Under the pieces are notes generated by a model. That model worked only from the letters and a program-made list of their open reading frames with translations, was not told the origin of the DNA and made no database searches. 50,592 nucleotides of DNA from assembly GCA_016869675.1 (NCBI GenBank), contig VGDP01000023.1, forward strand, positions 1-50,592, in the 5' to 3' direction. Position 1 is the stretch's first letter. Each line of letters opens with the position of its first letter. The position numbers and the translations under genes were made by a program. Of the stretch, positions 22,525 through 30,704 are shown one piece after another. The DNA is from Alphaproteobacteria bacterium (GTDB lineage Bacteria; Pseudomonadota; Alphaproteobacteria; SP197).

Positions 22525-22824
22525 ATGAACGTCGCGATCACCGGAAAGCACATCGATGTGGGCGACGCGTTGCGCAAGCACGTGACCGACCGGCTCGATG
22601 AAGGGGTGCGCAAGTACTTCGCCGATCCCATCGAGGCGCACGTGACGTTCAGCCACGAAGGATTGCTCTACCGCGCGCATGTCTCGCTTCATGTAGGCCG
22701 CGGTTTGATGATGGAAGCGTCCGCTGATGCCGCCGGCATCTACGAAAGCTTCAACGCCGCCGCCGAGCACGTGGAGAAGCAGGCGCGCCGGCGCAAGCGC
22801 AAGGTTCGCAACAAGCACGTTTGA
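22525..22824 (+). CDS. hpf: Ribosome hibernation-promoting factor, short form
   Basis: 99 aa. The N-terminal S30AE domain is complete: MNVAITGKHIDVGDALRKHV, then VTFSHEGLLYRAHVSLHVGRG, ending with a basic helix (KQARRRKRKVRNKHV). HPF binds the 30S decoding region in stationary phase. Many alphaproteobacterial homologues are about 180-200 aa and carry a second dimerisation domain after this basic stretch; here a stop follows at once, and none of the downstream frames restores that domain. It therefore resembles the short gammaproteobacterial type that sits between rpoN and ptsN. Confidence 0.9.
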   Translation: MNVAITGKHIDVGDALRKHVTDRLDEGVRKYFADPIEAHVTFSHEGLLYRAHVSLHVGRGLMMEASADAAGIYESFNAAAEHVEKQARRRKRKVRNKHV

Positions 22825-22873
22825 GGGCGCGGCGCGCCGTCCGGCGCGCGCCAGCCCCCGCGGGGTAGTGACC

Positions 22874-23338
22874 ATGGATATTCAAGACATCCTCTCTCCG
22901 GACGCCCTCGAGCCACGCCTGGTCGCTACCAGCAAGAAGCACGCGATCGAACAGATCGCGCGGCTGGCGGCGAAGGCGAGCGGGCTCGACGCGCGGCTCG
23001 TGTTCGAGGTCTTGCTGGAACGCGAACGCCTGGGCAGCACGGGGGTCGCACACGGCATCGCGATCCCGCACGGCAGGTTCGCCGGCCTGGCGCGCATCCA
23101 CGGTGCCTTCGCGCGGCTCGAGTCACCGGTTGAGTTCGATGCCGCCGACGGCGCGCCCGTGGACCTGCTGTTCGTGCTGATGGCACCCGAGACCGCCGGC
23201 GCGGACCACCTGAAGGCGCTCGGGCGCGTTTCCCGCATGCTGCGCGACGCAGCCTTCTGCGACAAGCTACGCGCCGCCTCGACGGGCAAGGCGCTCTACG
23301 AACTCCTTGTCCGGGACGGCGCGTCCAAGGCGGCGTGA
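22874..23338 (+). CDS. ptsN: PTS-Ntr EIIA protein PtsN
   Basis: 154 aa. The phosphorylation-site His66 is in GIAIPHGRF, preceded by the family pattern LLERERLGSTGVAHG. DLLFVLMAPETAGADHLKALGRVSRMLRD is the typical second half. PtsN is the terminal phospho-acceptor of the nitrogen PTS and acts by protein-protein contacts, for example with potassium transport or sensor-kinase systems. ATG 22874 lies 49 nt after hpf and is preceded by GGGG. Confidence 0.95.
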   Translation: MDIQDILSPDALEPRLVATSKKHAIEQIARLAAKASGLDARLVFEVLLERERLGSTGVAHGIAIPHGRFAGLARIHGAFARLESPVEFDAADGAPVDLLFVLMAPETAGADHLKALGRVSRMLRDAAFCDKLRAASTGKALYELLVRDGASKAA

Positions 23339-23348
23339 CGGCGCCGCC

Positions 23349-23795
23349 GTGGCGGCAGCCCCGTCGGCGACACCGGCCGCCCGAACCGTTTATGCGACCT
23401 GCGTCACCATCGGCCGCGTCGGCGTGCTGATCCGTGGTCGGTCCGGCAGCGGCAAGTCCGACCTGGCCCTACGTCTTCTCGATGGCGGCGCGCGCCTGGT
23501 CGCCGACGATCGTGTGTGCCTCGAACGAGTCGGCGACCGCCTGGTCGCACGCGCGCCGCGCGAACTGGCAGGGCTGATCGAGGTGCGCGGCCTCGGCATC
23601 GTGCGTCTGGCGCATCGCCAGTCGGTGGCTGTCGGTCTGGTGGTCGAATTGGACGTCGCGCCGGACCGCCTGCCGCGGCGGCGTTCCTGCGTCATCACCG
23701 GCGTGCGCCTGCCGTGGCTGGCGCTTGACGCCCGGCACGCGTCGGCGACCGCGAAGCTTCGGCTTGCGTTGCGGCGACCCAGCCTGGAAGGTTAG
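23349..23795 (+). CDS. hprK: HPr kinase/phosphorylase, short alphaproteobacterial form
   Basis: 148 aa, containing only the C-terminal kinase half of the Firmicutes enzyme, as is normal in alphaproteobacteria. Walker A is GRSGSGKS (residues 30-37); ARLVADDRV and the HprK signature region ELAGLIEVRGLGIVRL follow. It phosphorylates and dephosphorylates a serine on HPr, linking the PTS to other signals. GTG 23349 is chosen over GTG 23307 because the latter would overlap ptsN by 32 nt and add a basic, unconserved leader. Confidence 0.88.
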   Translation: MAAAPSATPAARTVYATCVTIGRVGVLIRGRSGSGKSDLALRLLDGGARLVADDRVCLERVGDRLVARAPRELAGLIEVRGLGIVRLAHRQSVAVGLVVELDVAPDRLPRRRSCVITGVRLPWLALDARHASATAKLRLALRRPSLEG

Positions 23796-23801
23796 GCCGC
23801 G

Positions 23802-24764
23802 ATGAACGCCACACCCGACAGCGCGCGCGTCCCGCGCGGCCAAGCCCCGGCCGACAAGTCGCGCGTGCCGCTGGTCATCGTCACCGGCATGTCCGGCGCC
23901 GGCCGAGGCGCGGCCATGCGCGTGCTCGAGGATCTGGGCTACGAGGCGGTCGACAACCTGCCGCTCAGCCTGTTCGGTTCGATCGTGCCGTCCGAGGGGT
24001 TGGCGGGCCGCGGCCTGGCGTTGGACGTTGACGTGCGCACGCGCGATTTCTCGGAGCAGCGTTTCAACGAGATGGTCGACGCGCTGTTCGCCCTGCAGGG
24101 TGTGGACGGTCGCATGCTGTTCATCGACTGCGACGACGAGGCGCTGCGCCGCCGCTTCACCGAGACGCGCCGCCGCCACCCGTTGGCCAAGGACCGCGCG
24201 GTGCTCGACGGCATCCAGCTCGAACGGCGGCTGTTGGGCGACCTTCGCGGGCGCGCCGACGTGCTCATCGACACCACCGCGCTCTCGGTCGCGGAACTGC
24301 GGAGCATCGTCACCGGCCACTTCGCGCTCGATCCGGCCGGGCTGGCGGTGACGGTCATGTCGTTCGCCTTCCCGCGCGGCCTGCCGCGCGAGGCCGATCT
24401 GGTGATCGACGTGCGTTTCCTGGCCAACCCGCACTACGTGGATGCGCTGCGGCGGCTGACCGGCCTGGACGCGGCGGTCGGCGCGTACATCGCCGCCGAT
24501 GCGGCCTACGCGCCGTTCATCGGCGGTCTGGAATCCTGGCTCGTGCCGCTGCTGCCGCGCTACAAGCAGGAGGGCAAGAGCTACCTGACCATCGCGGTGG
24601 GCTGCACGGGCGGACGGCACCGCTCGGTCTACGTGGCCGAACGGATCGCCGCGGCGCTGGTCGCCCAGGGCCACGCCGTGCACCTGACCCACCGCGACCT
24701 GCCGGCGCCCAAAGACGCCCACGAAGCCCTCGAGCTCACCAGGAAGGATACCGTCGCCTCATGA
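23802..24764 (+). CDS. rapZ: RNase adapter protein RapZ (YvcJ family)
   Basis: 320 aa. The P-loop sits at residues 29-37 but reads GMSGAGRGA: Arg replaces the usual Lys, which is common in this family, and Gly36 replaces the usual Ser/Thr that contacts Mg2+. The rest is well conserved: LEDLGYEAVDNLP, SFAFPRGLPREADLVIDVRFLANPHYV, and the C-terminal GCTGGRHRSVYVAERIA that senses the amino-sugar metabolite in E. coli RapZ. GGAAGG at 23786-23791 precedes the ATG. It is probably the same operon as hprK and the PTS genes; the rapZ stop overlaps the next ATG by 4 nt. Confidence 0.92.
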   Translation: MNATPDSARVPRGQAPADKSRVPLVIVTGMSGAGRGAAMRVLEDLGYEAVDNLPLSLFGSIVPSEGLAGRGLALDVDVRTRDFSEQRFNEMVDALFALQGVDGRMLFIDCDDEALRRRFTETRRRHPLAKDRAVLDGIQLERRLLGDLRGRADVLIDTTALSVAELRSIVTGHFALDPAGLAVTVMSFAFPRGLPREADLVIDVRFLANPHYVDALRRLTGLDAAVGAYIAADAAYAPFIGGLESWLVPLLPRYKQEGKSYLTIAVGCTGGRHRSVYVAERIAAALVAQGHAVHLTHRDLPAPKDAHEALELTRKDTVAS

Positions 24765-25168
24765 TCGGACTGGTTCTCGTCACCCACGGCCGGCTCGCCG
24801 AGGAGTTCATCGCCGCCACCGAACACGTGGTCGGCGCCCAGCCGGCGGTGCGCGCCGTGTGCATCGGCCCCGACGACGACATGGAGCGCCGGCGCAAGGA
24901 CATCCTCGACGCCGTCGCCGTGGTCGACGCAGGCCAGGGGGTGATCGTGCTGACCGACATGTTCGGCGGCACGCCGTCGAACCTGGCGATCTCGGTCATG
25001 GAGCCTGGCCGCGTCGAGGTGATCGCCGGCACCAACCTGCCCATGCTGATCAAGCTCGCCTCGGTGCGCCGCGAGGGCAGCCTGCGCGACGCCGTGGCCT
25101 GCGCTCGGGAATCGGGGCGCAAGTACATTTACGTGGCGAGCGATCTGCTGGGCGCCGTCGAGACATGA
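24761..25168 (+). CDS. PTS EIIA component, mannose/fructose (ManX-like) family
   Basis: 135 aa with the phospho-accepting His9 in GLVLVTHGRLAEEF and the typical VIVLTDMFGGTPSNLA loop. No EIIB, EIIC or EIID is present nearby, so it most likely works as a regulatory phospho-acceptor rather than in sugar uptake. It overlaps rapZ by 4 nt upstream and the HPr gene by 4 nt downstream. Confidence 0.93.
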   Translation: MIGLVLVTHGRLAEEFIAATEHVVGAQPAVRAVCIGPDDDMERRRKDILDAVAVVDAGQGVIVLTDMFGGTPSNLAISVMEPGRVEVIAGTNLPMLIKLASVRREGSLRDAVACARESGRKYIYVASDLLGAVET

Positions 25169-25458
25169 ACGCCGGCGGCTCGCGCGCGCCGGGCGCGCGT
25201 CGGACCGTGACCATCGTCAACGCGCGCGGCTTGCACGCGCGCTCCGCGGCGCGCTTCGTCGAGCTGGCACGCCAGTTCACCGCCGAGATCACCGTGACGC
25301 GCGACGACGTCACCGTCTCGGGCCTGTCGATCATGGGCCTGATGATGTTCGCGGCCGGGCCGGGCAGCGTGCTCGCGATCGCGGCCGAGGGCCCGGACGC
25401 GGCCGCCGCGGTCGAGGCCCTGGCCACCCTGGTGGAGGCGAAGTTCCGTGAGTCCTAG
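25165..25458 (+). CDS. ptsH: Phosphocarrier protein HPr (NPr type)
   Basis: 97 aa. The phosphorylation-site His24 is in VNARGLHARSAARFVELA, and the regulatory-serine region reads VSGLSIMGLMMFAAGPGS, fitting a substrate of the HprK encoded three genes upstream. There is a 10-residue N-terminal extension (GGSRAPGARR) compared with E. coli HPr. ATG 25165 overlaps the EIIA stop; the gene overlaps the enzyme I start by 11 nt. Confidence 0.93.
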   Translation: MNAGGSRAPGARRTVTIVNARGLHARSAARFVELARQFTAEITVTRDDVTVSGLSIMGLMMFAAGPGSVLAIAAEGPDAAAAVEALATLVEAKFRES

Positions 25459-27238
25459 GACCGCAGCCAAACCGCGCCGCAGGGCGAAGCCGGGCCTTGC
25501 GCTCGTGGGCCACGGCGTGTCCCAGGGCATCGCCATCGGCCCCGCCCACGTGGTCGAAAGCGGCCGCGTCGACGTGCCGAAGTACACGCTGGAGCCCGGT
25601 GCCGTCGGGGCCGAGCACGCGCGCTTCGCCGAGGCGGTGGCCAAGAGCCAGACCCAGATCAAGAAGTTGCGCGCCAAGTCCAAGGACCTGCCCGCCTCGG
25701 CGGCCGAGGAGCTGGGCTACCTTCTGGACGCCCACGAGCTGATGCTGACCGGCTCGCGCCTCGTGTGCGGCGTCGAGAAGCGCGTCGCCGAGCAGAGCAT
25801 CAACGCCGAGGCGGCGGTCAGCGATGAGCTGCATGTCATCACCCAGGCGTTCGCGGCCATGAACGACACCTATCTGGCGGGCCGCGTGCAGGACGTGCGC
25901 GACGTCGGTGCCAGGCTGCTGCGCAACCTGACCAAGACCAAGCCGTACCGGGCGTTCTCGCAACTGCCGGCCGGCACCATCATCATCGCCGAGGAGCTGA
26001 CGCCCGCCGACACGGTGCTGATGGACCCGCGCCTGATCGCCGGCTTCGTCACGGCGTTGGGCGGCGCCGAGGACCACACCGCCATCATGGCGCGCTCTCT
26101 GGGCCTGCCGGCGGTCACCGGCGTGCCCGGCCTGACCGGCCGTGTGCAATCGGGCGTCACGGTGATCGTCGACGGCGGCACGGGGCGTGTCGTCATCAAC
26201 CCGACCCAGCGTCGGCTCGCCGCGTATCGGGCGAAGCAAGCCGAACTGACCAAGCTGGCGCGCCGGCGGGCGCGGCTGCGCCACGTGCCGGCGGTGACGC
26301 GCGACGGCGTGCGCATCACGCTGCAGTCGAACCTGGAAATGCCGGCCGAGATCGAGTCTGCCCAGCAGGGCGGCGCCGAGGGCATCGGGCTGCTGCGCAC
26401 CGAGTTCCAGTTCATGAACCGCCCCGACCTGCCGACCGAGGACGAGCAGTACCGCCAGCTCTTCACCATCGTCGCGGGCATGAACGGCCGGCCGGTGACG
26501 ATCCGCACCATCGACGTCGGCAACGACAAGATCGCGTCGCTGCCGGGCGCCGAGCTGCCGCCCAGCTCGAACCCGGCGCTCGGCATGCGCGCGATCCGGC
26601 TTTCCTTGCGCTTCCGCGAACTCCTGGACACCCAGCTCGCGGCGATCCTGCGGGCCGGCGCCCACGGGCCGGTGCGCATTCTGCTGCCCATGATTACCAA
26701 CCCGGTCGAGGTCCTGCAGGTGCGCGAGGCGATCGACCGGGTCGTGCGCCGGCTCGCGCGCAAGCGCGTGCCCATGGCCGAACCCTTGCCGCCCGTCGGC
26801 GCGATGATTGAGATACCCGGCGCGGCGCTGGCCGCCGACAACCTGGCCCGTGTGTGCGATTTCTTCTCGATCGGCACCAATGACCTGACCATGTACACCC
26901 TCGCCATCGACCGTGGCGACGACCAGGTGGCGCACCTCTACAACCCGCTGCACCCCAGCGTGCTGCGCCTCATCCAGTTCACCACGGCGTCAGCGCTGCG
27001 CGGGAGCATTCCCGTGGCCGTGTGCGGCGAGCTGGCCGGCGACTCCCGCTACACGGCGCTCTTGCTCGGGCTCGGCATCCGCGAACTCTCGATGGCGCCC
27101 TCGAACCTGCCCAAGGTCAAGCAGCGCATCCGCGGCCTCGACCTTGCCGAGGCGACACGGCGCGCGCTGACCATCATGGAGCAGAACGACAGCGCCATGA
27201 TCGCGGTGCTGCTCGACGACTTTAACGCCCTCGCCTAG
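25448..27238 (+). CDS. ptsP: Phosphoenolpyruvate-protein phosphotransferase (enzyme I)
   Basis: 596 aa from GTG 25448. The phospho-histidine is His210 in GGAEDHTAIMARSLGLPAV. The PEP-binding barrel follows: GIGLLRTEFQFMNR, VTIRTIDVGNDK, FSIGTNDLTMYTLAIDR, and the catalytic Cys in VAVCGELAGD. There is no N-terminal GAF domain of the kind carried by enterobacterial PtsP (about 740 aa), so the domain layout is that of PtsI although the context is PTS-Ntr. It accepts phosphate from PEP and passes it to HPr, and from there probably to PtsN and the ManX-like EIIA. Confidence 0.94.
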   Translation: MSPRTAAKPRRRAKPGLALVGHGVSQGIAIGPAHVVESGRVDVPKYTLEPGAVGAEHARFAEAVAKSQTQIKKLRAKSKDLPASAAEELGYLLDAHELMLTGSRLVCGVEKRVAEQSINAEAAVSDELHVITQAFAAMNDTYLAGRVQDVRDVGARLLRNLTKTKPYRAFSQLPAGTIIIAEELTPADTVLMDPRLIAGFVTALGGAEDHTAIMARSLGLPAVTGVPGLTGRVQSGVTVIVDGGTGRVVINPTQRRLAAYRAKQAELTKLARRRARLRHVPAVTRDGVRITLQSNLEMPAEIESAQQGGAEGIGLLRTEFQFMNRPDLPTEDEQYRQLFTIVAGMNGRPVTIRTIDVGNDKIASLPGAELPPSSNPALGMRAIRLSLRFRELLDTQLAAILRAGAHGPVRILLPMITNPVEVLQVREAIDRVVRRLARKRVPMAEPLPPVGAMIEIPGAALAADNLARVCDFFSIGTNDLTMYTLAIDRGDDQVAHLYNPLHPSVLRLIQFTTASALRGSIPVAVCGELAGDSRYTALLLGLGIRELSMAPSNLPKVKQRIRGLDLAEATRRALTIMEQNDSAMIAVLLDDFNALA

Positions 27239-27262
27239 ATCGGACCCGTCATCATTAACATC

Positions 27263-29272
27263 GTGACCACGTTGCCGCGCACCGTGCGCGTCGTCGAGCA
27301 CTTGTGGATTCCGGTGCGCGACGGCACGCGGCTGGCCGCCAAGATGTGGCTGCCCGAGGACGCCGAAGGCGCACCGGTGCCGGCCGTGCTCGAGTACATC
27401 CCCTACCGCAAGCGCGACAGCTTCCGCGCGCGCGACCACGCGCTGCACGCCTTCGTGGCCGGCCACGGCTACGCCTGCGTCCGGGTGGACTTGCGCGGGT
27501 CGGGCGACTCGGAGGGCCTGCTCGACGACGAGTACCTGCCGCAGGAGCAGCAGGACGGCGTCGACGTGATCGCCTGGCTGGCGCGGCAGACTTGGTGCAC
27601 TGGGCGGGTCGGCATGATCGGCATCTCGTGGGGCGGCTTCAACGGCCTGCAGATCGCGGCGCTCCGGCCGCCGGCGCTCGGCACCGTGATCTCGGTCGGC
27701 TCCACCGACGACCGCTACGCCACCGACGTGCACTATCTCGGCGGCTGCATGGTCAAGGACAACCCCGATTGGGGCGCGGTCATGTTCAGCCACGTCTCCA
27801 CACCGCCGGACCCGGCGATCGTCGGCGAACGCTGGCGCGAGATGTGGCTCAGGCGCCTCGCCAACCTGCGGCCCTGGCTGCTGCCCTGGATCGAGCACCA
27901 GCGGCGCGACGCCTATTGGCGCCAGGGCTCGGTGCGCGAGGATTTCGACGCCATTTCCGTGCCGGTCTACGCGATCAACGGCTGGGCGGATAACTACGCG
28001 GCGTCGATCCCGCGCCTGCTGGCCGGGCTGAAGGGGCCGCGCAAGGGTCTGATCGGGCCGTGGGCGCACAACTACCCGCACAAGGGCCGGCCGGGGCCGG
28101 CCATCGGTTTCCTTCAGGAATGCGTGCGCTGGTGGGATCATTGGCTGAAGGACGAGCCCAACGGCATCATGGACGAGCCCATGCTGCGCGTGTGGATGCA
28201 GTCGAGCGTGCCGCCGCGCGTGGAATACGCCGATCGGCCGGGCCGCTGGATCGTCGAGGCGGCGTGGCCCAGCCCGCGCCTGACGCCGCGCACGTTTGCC
28301 CTTAACCCCGGGCGCCTCGACGACACGGCCGGCCCCGCGGTCGCGCTCGCGCTGCGCTCGCCCCAGACCACGGGCCTGACGGCTGGCGAACTCGGCCGCT
28401 ACGGCTCGGGCGCCGAGTTCGCGTCCGATCAGCGCGAGGACGACGGCGGTGGCCTGCTGTTCGTCTCCGAACCCTTGGCCGAGCCGCTCGAAATCCTGGG
28501 TGAACCAGTGGTCAGCCTGACGCTCGCCTCGGACCGGCCGCTCGGTTTCGTCGCCGCGCGGCTCAACGACGTAGCGCCCGACGGCGCCTCGACGCGGGTG
28601 ACCTACGGCGTGCTCAATCTGGCCCATTCCAAGGACCACGCGCGGGTGGTGCCGCTCGAGCTGGGCACGACCCGGACATTCGACGTGGCGCTCGAAGCGG
28701 TCGCCCACGCCTTCCCGGCCGGCCACCGCCTGGCGGTCGCCGTGTCCAACGCCTACTGGCCGCTGATCTGGCCGTCGCCGTCGGCGTCGACCCTGACGAT
28801 CATGGCCGGCGTCAGCCGACTGGTGCTGCCGGTGCGGCCCGCCGACCCGGCCGACGCGCGCCTGCCGCCGTTCGAGGAACCCGCGTGCGCCGCGGCGCCG
28901 CCCGCGATGGTCCTGGCGCCGGCGCCCGACAACAACCGGGTGATCGTGCGCGATCCCCTGGCCGGCACCACGACGGTCACGCTGCCGCGCAGCTACGGCA
29001 CCGTGCGACTCCTGGACATCGACCTGGACATCGAGGAGCTGGGCTCGGTGACCTACGCTCTGCGCGACGACGACCCGACGTCGGCGACCTGCACGACGGA
29101 CTGGCAGATGGCGCGCCGGCGCGGCGGCTGGTCGGTGCGCACGGCCACCTGGACGCGGCTGAGCTGCACGGAGACCGACTTCCGCCTCGAGGCCTCGCTC
29201 GAGGCTTGGGAGGGCGGCGAGAAGGTGCTGACCCGGCACTGGGACACGGTCATCCCGCGCGACGGCCTCTGA
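27263..29272 (+). CDS. CocE/NonD family hydrolase (X-Pro dipeptidyl-peptidase-like)
   Basis: 669 aa. The N-terminal alpha/beta-hydrolase domain has the nucleophile elbow GISWGGFNG and LRGSGDSEG upstream; GPWAHNYPH carries the likely catalytic His. The C-terminal jelly-roll (from about residue 330, including EPLEILGEPVVSLTLASDRP) matches the X-Pro/CocE C-terminal domain. Members hydrolyse esters or peptides; the substrate is not predictable. There is no signal peptide. GTG start 24 nt after ptsP; probably an accessory gene unrelated to the PTS. Confidence 0.88.
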   Translation: MTTLPRTVRVVEHLWIPVRDGTRLAAKMWLPEDAEGAPVPAVLEYIPYRKRDSFRARDHALHAFVAGHGYACVRVDLRGSGDSEGLLDDEYLPQEQQDGVDVIAWLARQTWCTGRVGMIGISWGGFNGLQIAALRPPALGTVISVGSTDDRYATDVHYLGGCMVKDNPDWGAVMFSHVSTPPDPAIVGERWREMWLRRLANLRPWLLPWIEHQRRDAYWRQGSVREDFDAISVPVYAINGWADNYAASIPRLLAGLKGPRKGLIGPWAHNYPHKGRPGPAIGFLQECVRWWDHWLKDEPNGIMDEPMLRVWMQSSVPPRVEYADRPGRWIVEAAWPSPRLTPRTFALNPGRLDDTAGPAVALALRSPQTTGLTAGELGRYGSGAEFASDQREDDGGGLLFVSEPLAEPLEILGEPVVSLTLASDRPLGFVAARLNDVAPDGASTRVTYGVLNLAHSKDHARVVPLELGTTRTFDVALEAVAHAFPAGHRLAVAVSNAYWPLIWPSPSASTLTIMAGVSRLVLPVRPADPADARLPPFEEPACAAAPPAMVLAPAPDNNRVIVRDPLAGTTTVTLPRSYGTVRLLDIDLDIEELGSVTYALRDDDPTSATCTTDWQMARRRGGWSVRTATWTRLSCTETDFRLEASLEAWEGGEKVLTRHWDTVIPRDGL

Positions 29273-29368
29273 CGGCCCCTCCTACGCCCGTACGTTTGCC
29301 ATGCCCCGGGCGATCTGCTAAGCGCACGCGCCCATAGGGCGCTTCGCCCGCCGGCTAGCGGAGACACC

Positions 29369-30682
29369 ATGACCAAGGCCACGTCGAGGTACAAGGTCGC
29401 CGACTACAAGGTCGCCGACATCAAGCTCGCCGATTGGGGGCGGCGCGAGATCGCCATCGCCGAGACCGAGATGCCCGGCCTGATGGCCCTGCGCGCCGAG
29501 ATGGGCGGCAACAAGCCGCTCAAGGGCGCGCGCATCACCGGCTGCCTGCACATGACGATCCAGACGGCGGTGCTGATCGAGACGCTGGCGGCGCTCGGCG
29601 CCGAAATCCGCTGGAGCTCGTGCAACATCTTCTCGACCCAGGACCACGCCGCCGCCGCCATGGCCGCCGCCGGCATCCCCGTGTTCGCCTGGAAAGGCGA
29701 GTCCGAGGAGGACTACTGGTGGTGCGTCGACAAGACCATCTTTGGTCCCGGTGGCTGGGTGCCCAACATGCTGCTGGACGATGGCGGCGATCTGACCAAG
29801 GTGGTGCACGACCGGCACGCGGACGTCATGAAGGGCATTCGCGGCCTGTCCGAGGAGACCACCACCGGCGTCGCGCGGCTCTACCAGATGGAGAAGGCCG
29901 GCACGCTCGGCTGCCCGGCGTTCAACGTCAACGACTCGGTTACCAAGTCCAAGTTCGACAACATTTACGGCTGCCGCGAAAGCTTGGTGGACGGCATCCG
30001 GCGCGCCACCGACGTGATGATGGCGGGCAAAGTCGCCGTGGTGTGCGGCTACGGCCAGGTGGGCAAGGGCTCGGCCCAAAGCCTGCGCGGCGCCAGCGCG
30101 CGCGTCCAGGTCACCGAGATTGACCCGATCTGCGCGCTGCAGGCGGCCATGGACGGCTACCAGGTGGTGCGCATGGACGACGTCGCCGCCACGGCGGACA
30201 TCTTCGTCACCGCCACCGGCAACACCGACGTCATCACGGTCGACCACATGCGGCGCATGAAGGACCGCGCGATCGTGTGCAACATCGGTCACTTCGACAA
30301 CGAGATCCAGGTCGAGGGTCTGCGCAACCTGAAGTGGCACAACGTCAAGCCGCAGGTCGACGAGATCGAGTTCCCCGACGGCAAGCGTATCCTGCTGCTG
30401 GCCGAGGGGCGGCTGGTCAACCTGGGCTGCGCCACGGGCCATCCCAGCTTCGTCATGAGCGCCTCGTTCACCAACCAGATGCTGGCCCAGGTGGAGCTGT
30501 GGACAAACCACGGCCAGTACAAGAACAAGGTCTACGTCCTGCCCAAGCACCTGGACGAACGGGTCGCGCGTCTGCACCTCGACAAGGTCGGCGCCGTGCT
30601 GACCGACCTGACGCCGCGCCAGGCCGAGTACATCGGCGTGGACAAGGCGGGGCCGTTCAAGGCGAACGAGTACCGGTACTGA
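29369..30682 (+). CDS. ahcY: Adenosylhomocysteinase
   Basis: 437 aa. Conserved blocks: [35 protein letters not shown], the NAD-binding [26 protein letters not shown], and the C-terminal [20 protein letters not shown] with the terminal KANEYRY. It splits S-adenosylhomocysteine into adenosine and homocysteine, keeping methyltransferases running. GGAG lies 5-6 nt before ATG 29369. A GGGCG-CTT-CGCCC hairpin (29337-29349) is in the leader, but nothing there matches an SAH riboswitch as far as I can judge. Confidence 0.97.
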   Translation: MTKATSRYKVADYKVADIKLADWGRREIAIAETEMPGLMALRAEMGGNKPLKGARITGCLHMTIQTAVLIETLAALGAEIRWSSCNIFSTQDHAAAAMAAAGIPVFAWKGESEEDYWWCVDKTIFGPGGWVPNMLLDDGGDLTKVVHDRHADVMKGIRGLSEETTTGVARLYQMEKAGTLGCPAFNVNDSVTKSKFDNIYGCRESLVDGIRRATDVMMAGKVAVVCGYGQVGKGSAQSLRGASARVQVTEIDPICALQAAMDGYQVVRMDDVAATADIFVTATGNTDVITVDHMRRMKDRAIVCNIGHFDNEIQVEGLRNLKWHNVKPQVDEIEFPDGKRILLLAEGRLVNLGCATGHPSFVMSASFTNQMLAQVELWTNHGQYKNKVYVLPKHLDERVARLHLDKVGAVLTDLTPRQAEYIGVDKAGPFKANEYRY

Positions 30683-30704
30683 GGTCGCGGCCCGGCGCCG
30701 CGCG

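Noticed and set aside
24761-27238. Sugar-uptake PTS operon
   Set aside because: No EIIB, EIIC or EIID gene is present; the set fits a regulatory PTS.
29273-29368. Possible SAH-responsive riboswitch upstream of ahcY
   Set aside because: Only a short GGGCG-CTT-CGCCC hairpin is present; I could not match the conserved core or pseudoknot of known SAH riboswitches. A covariance-model search would decide.
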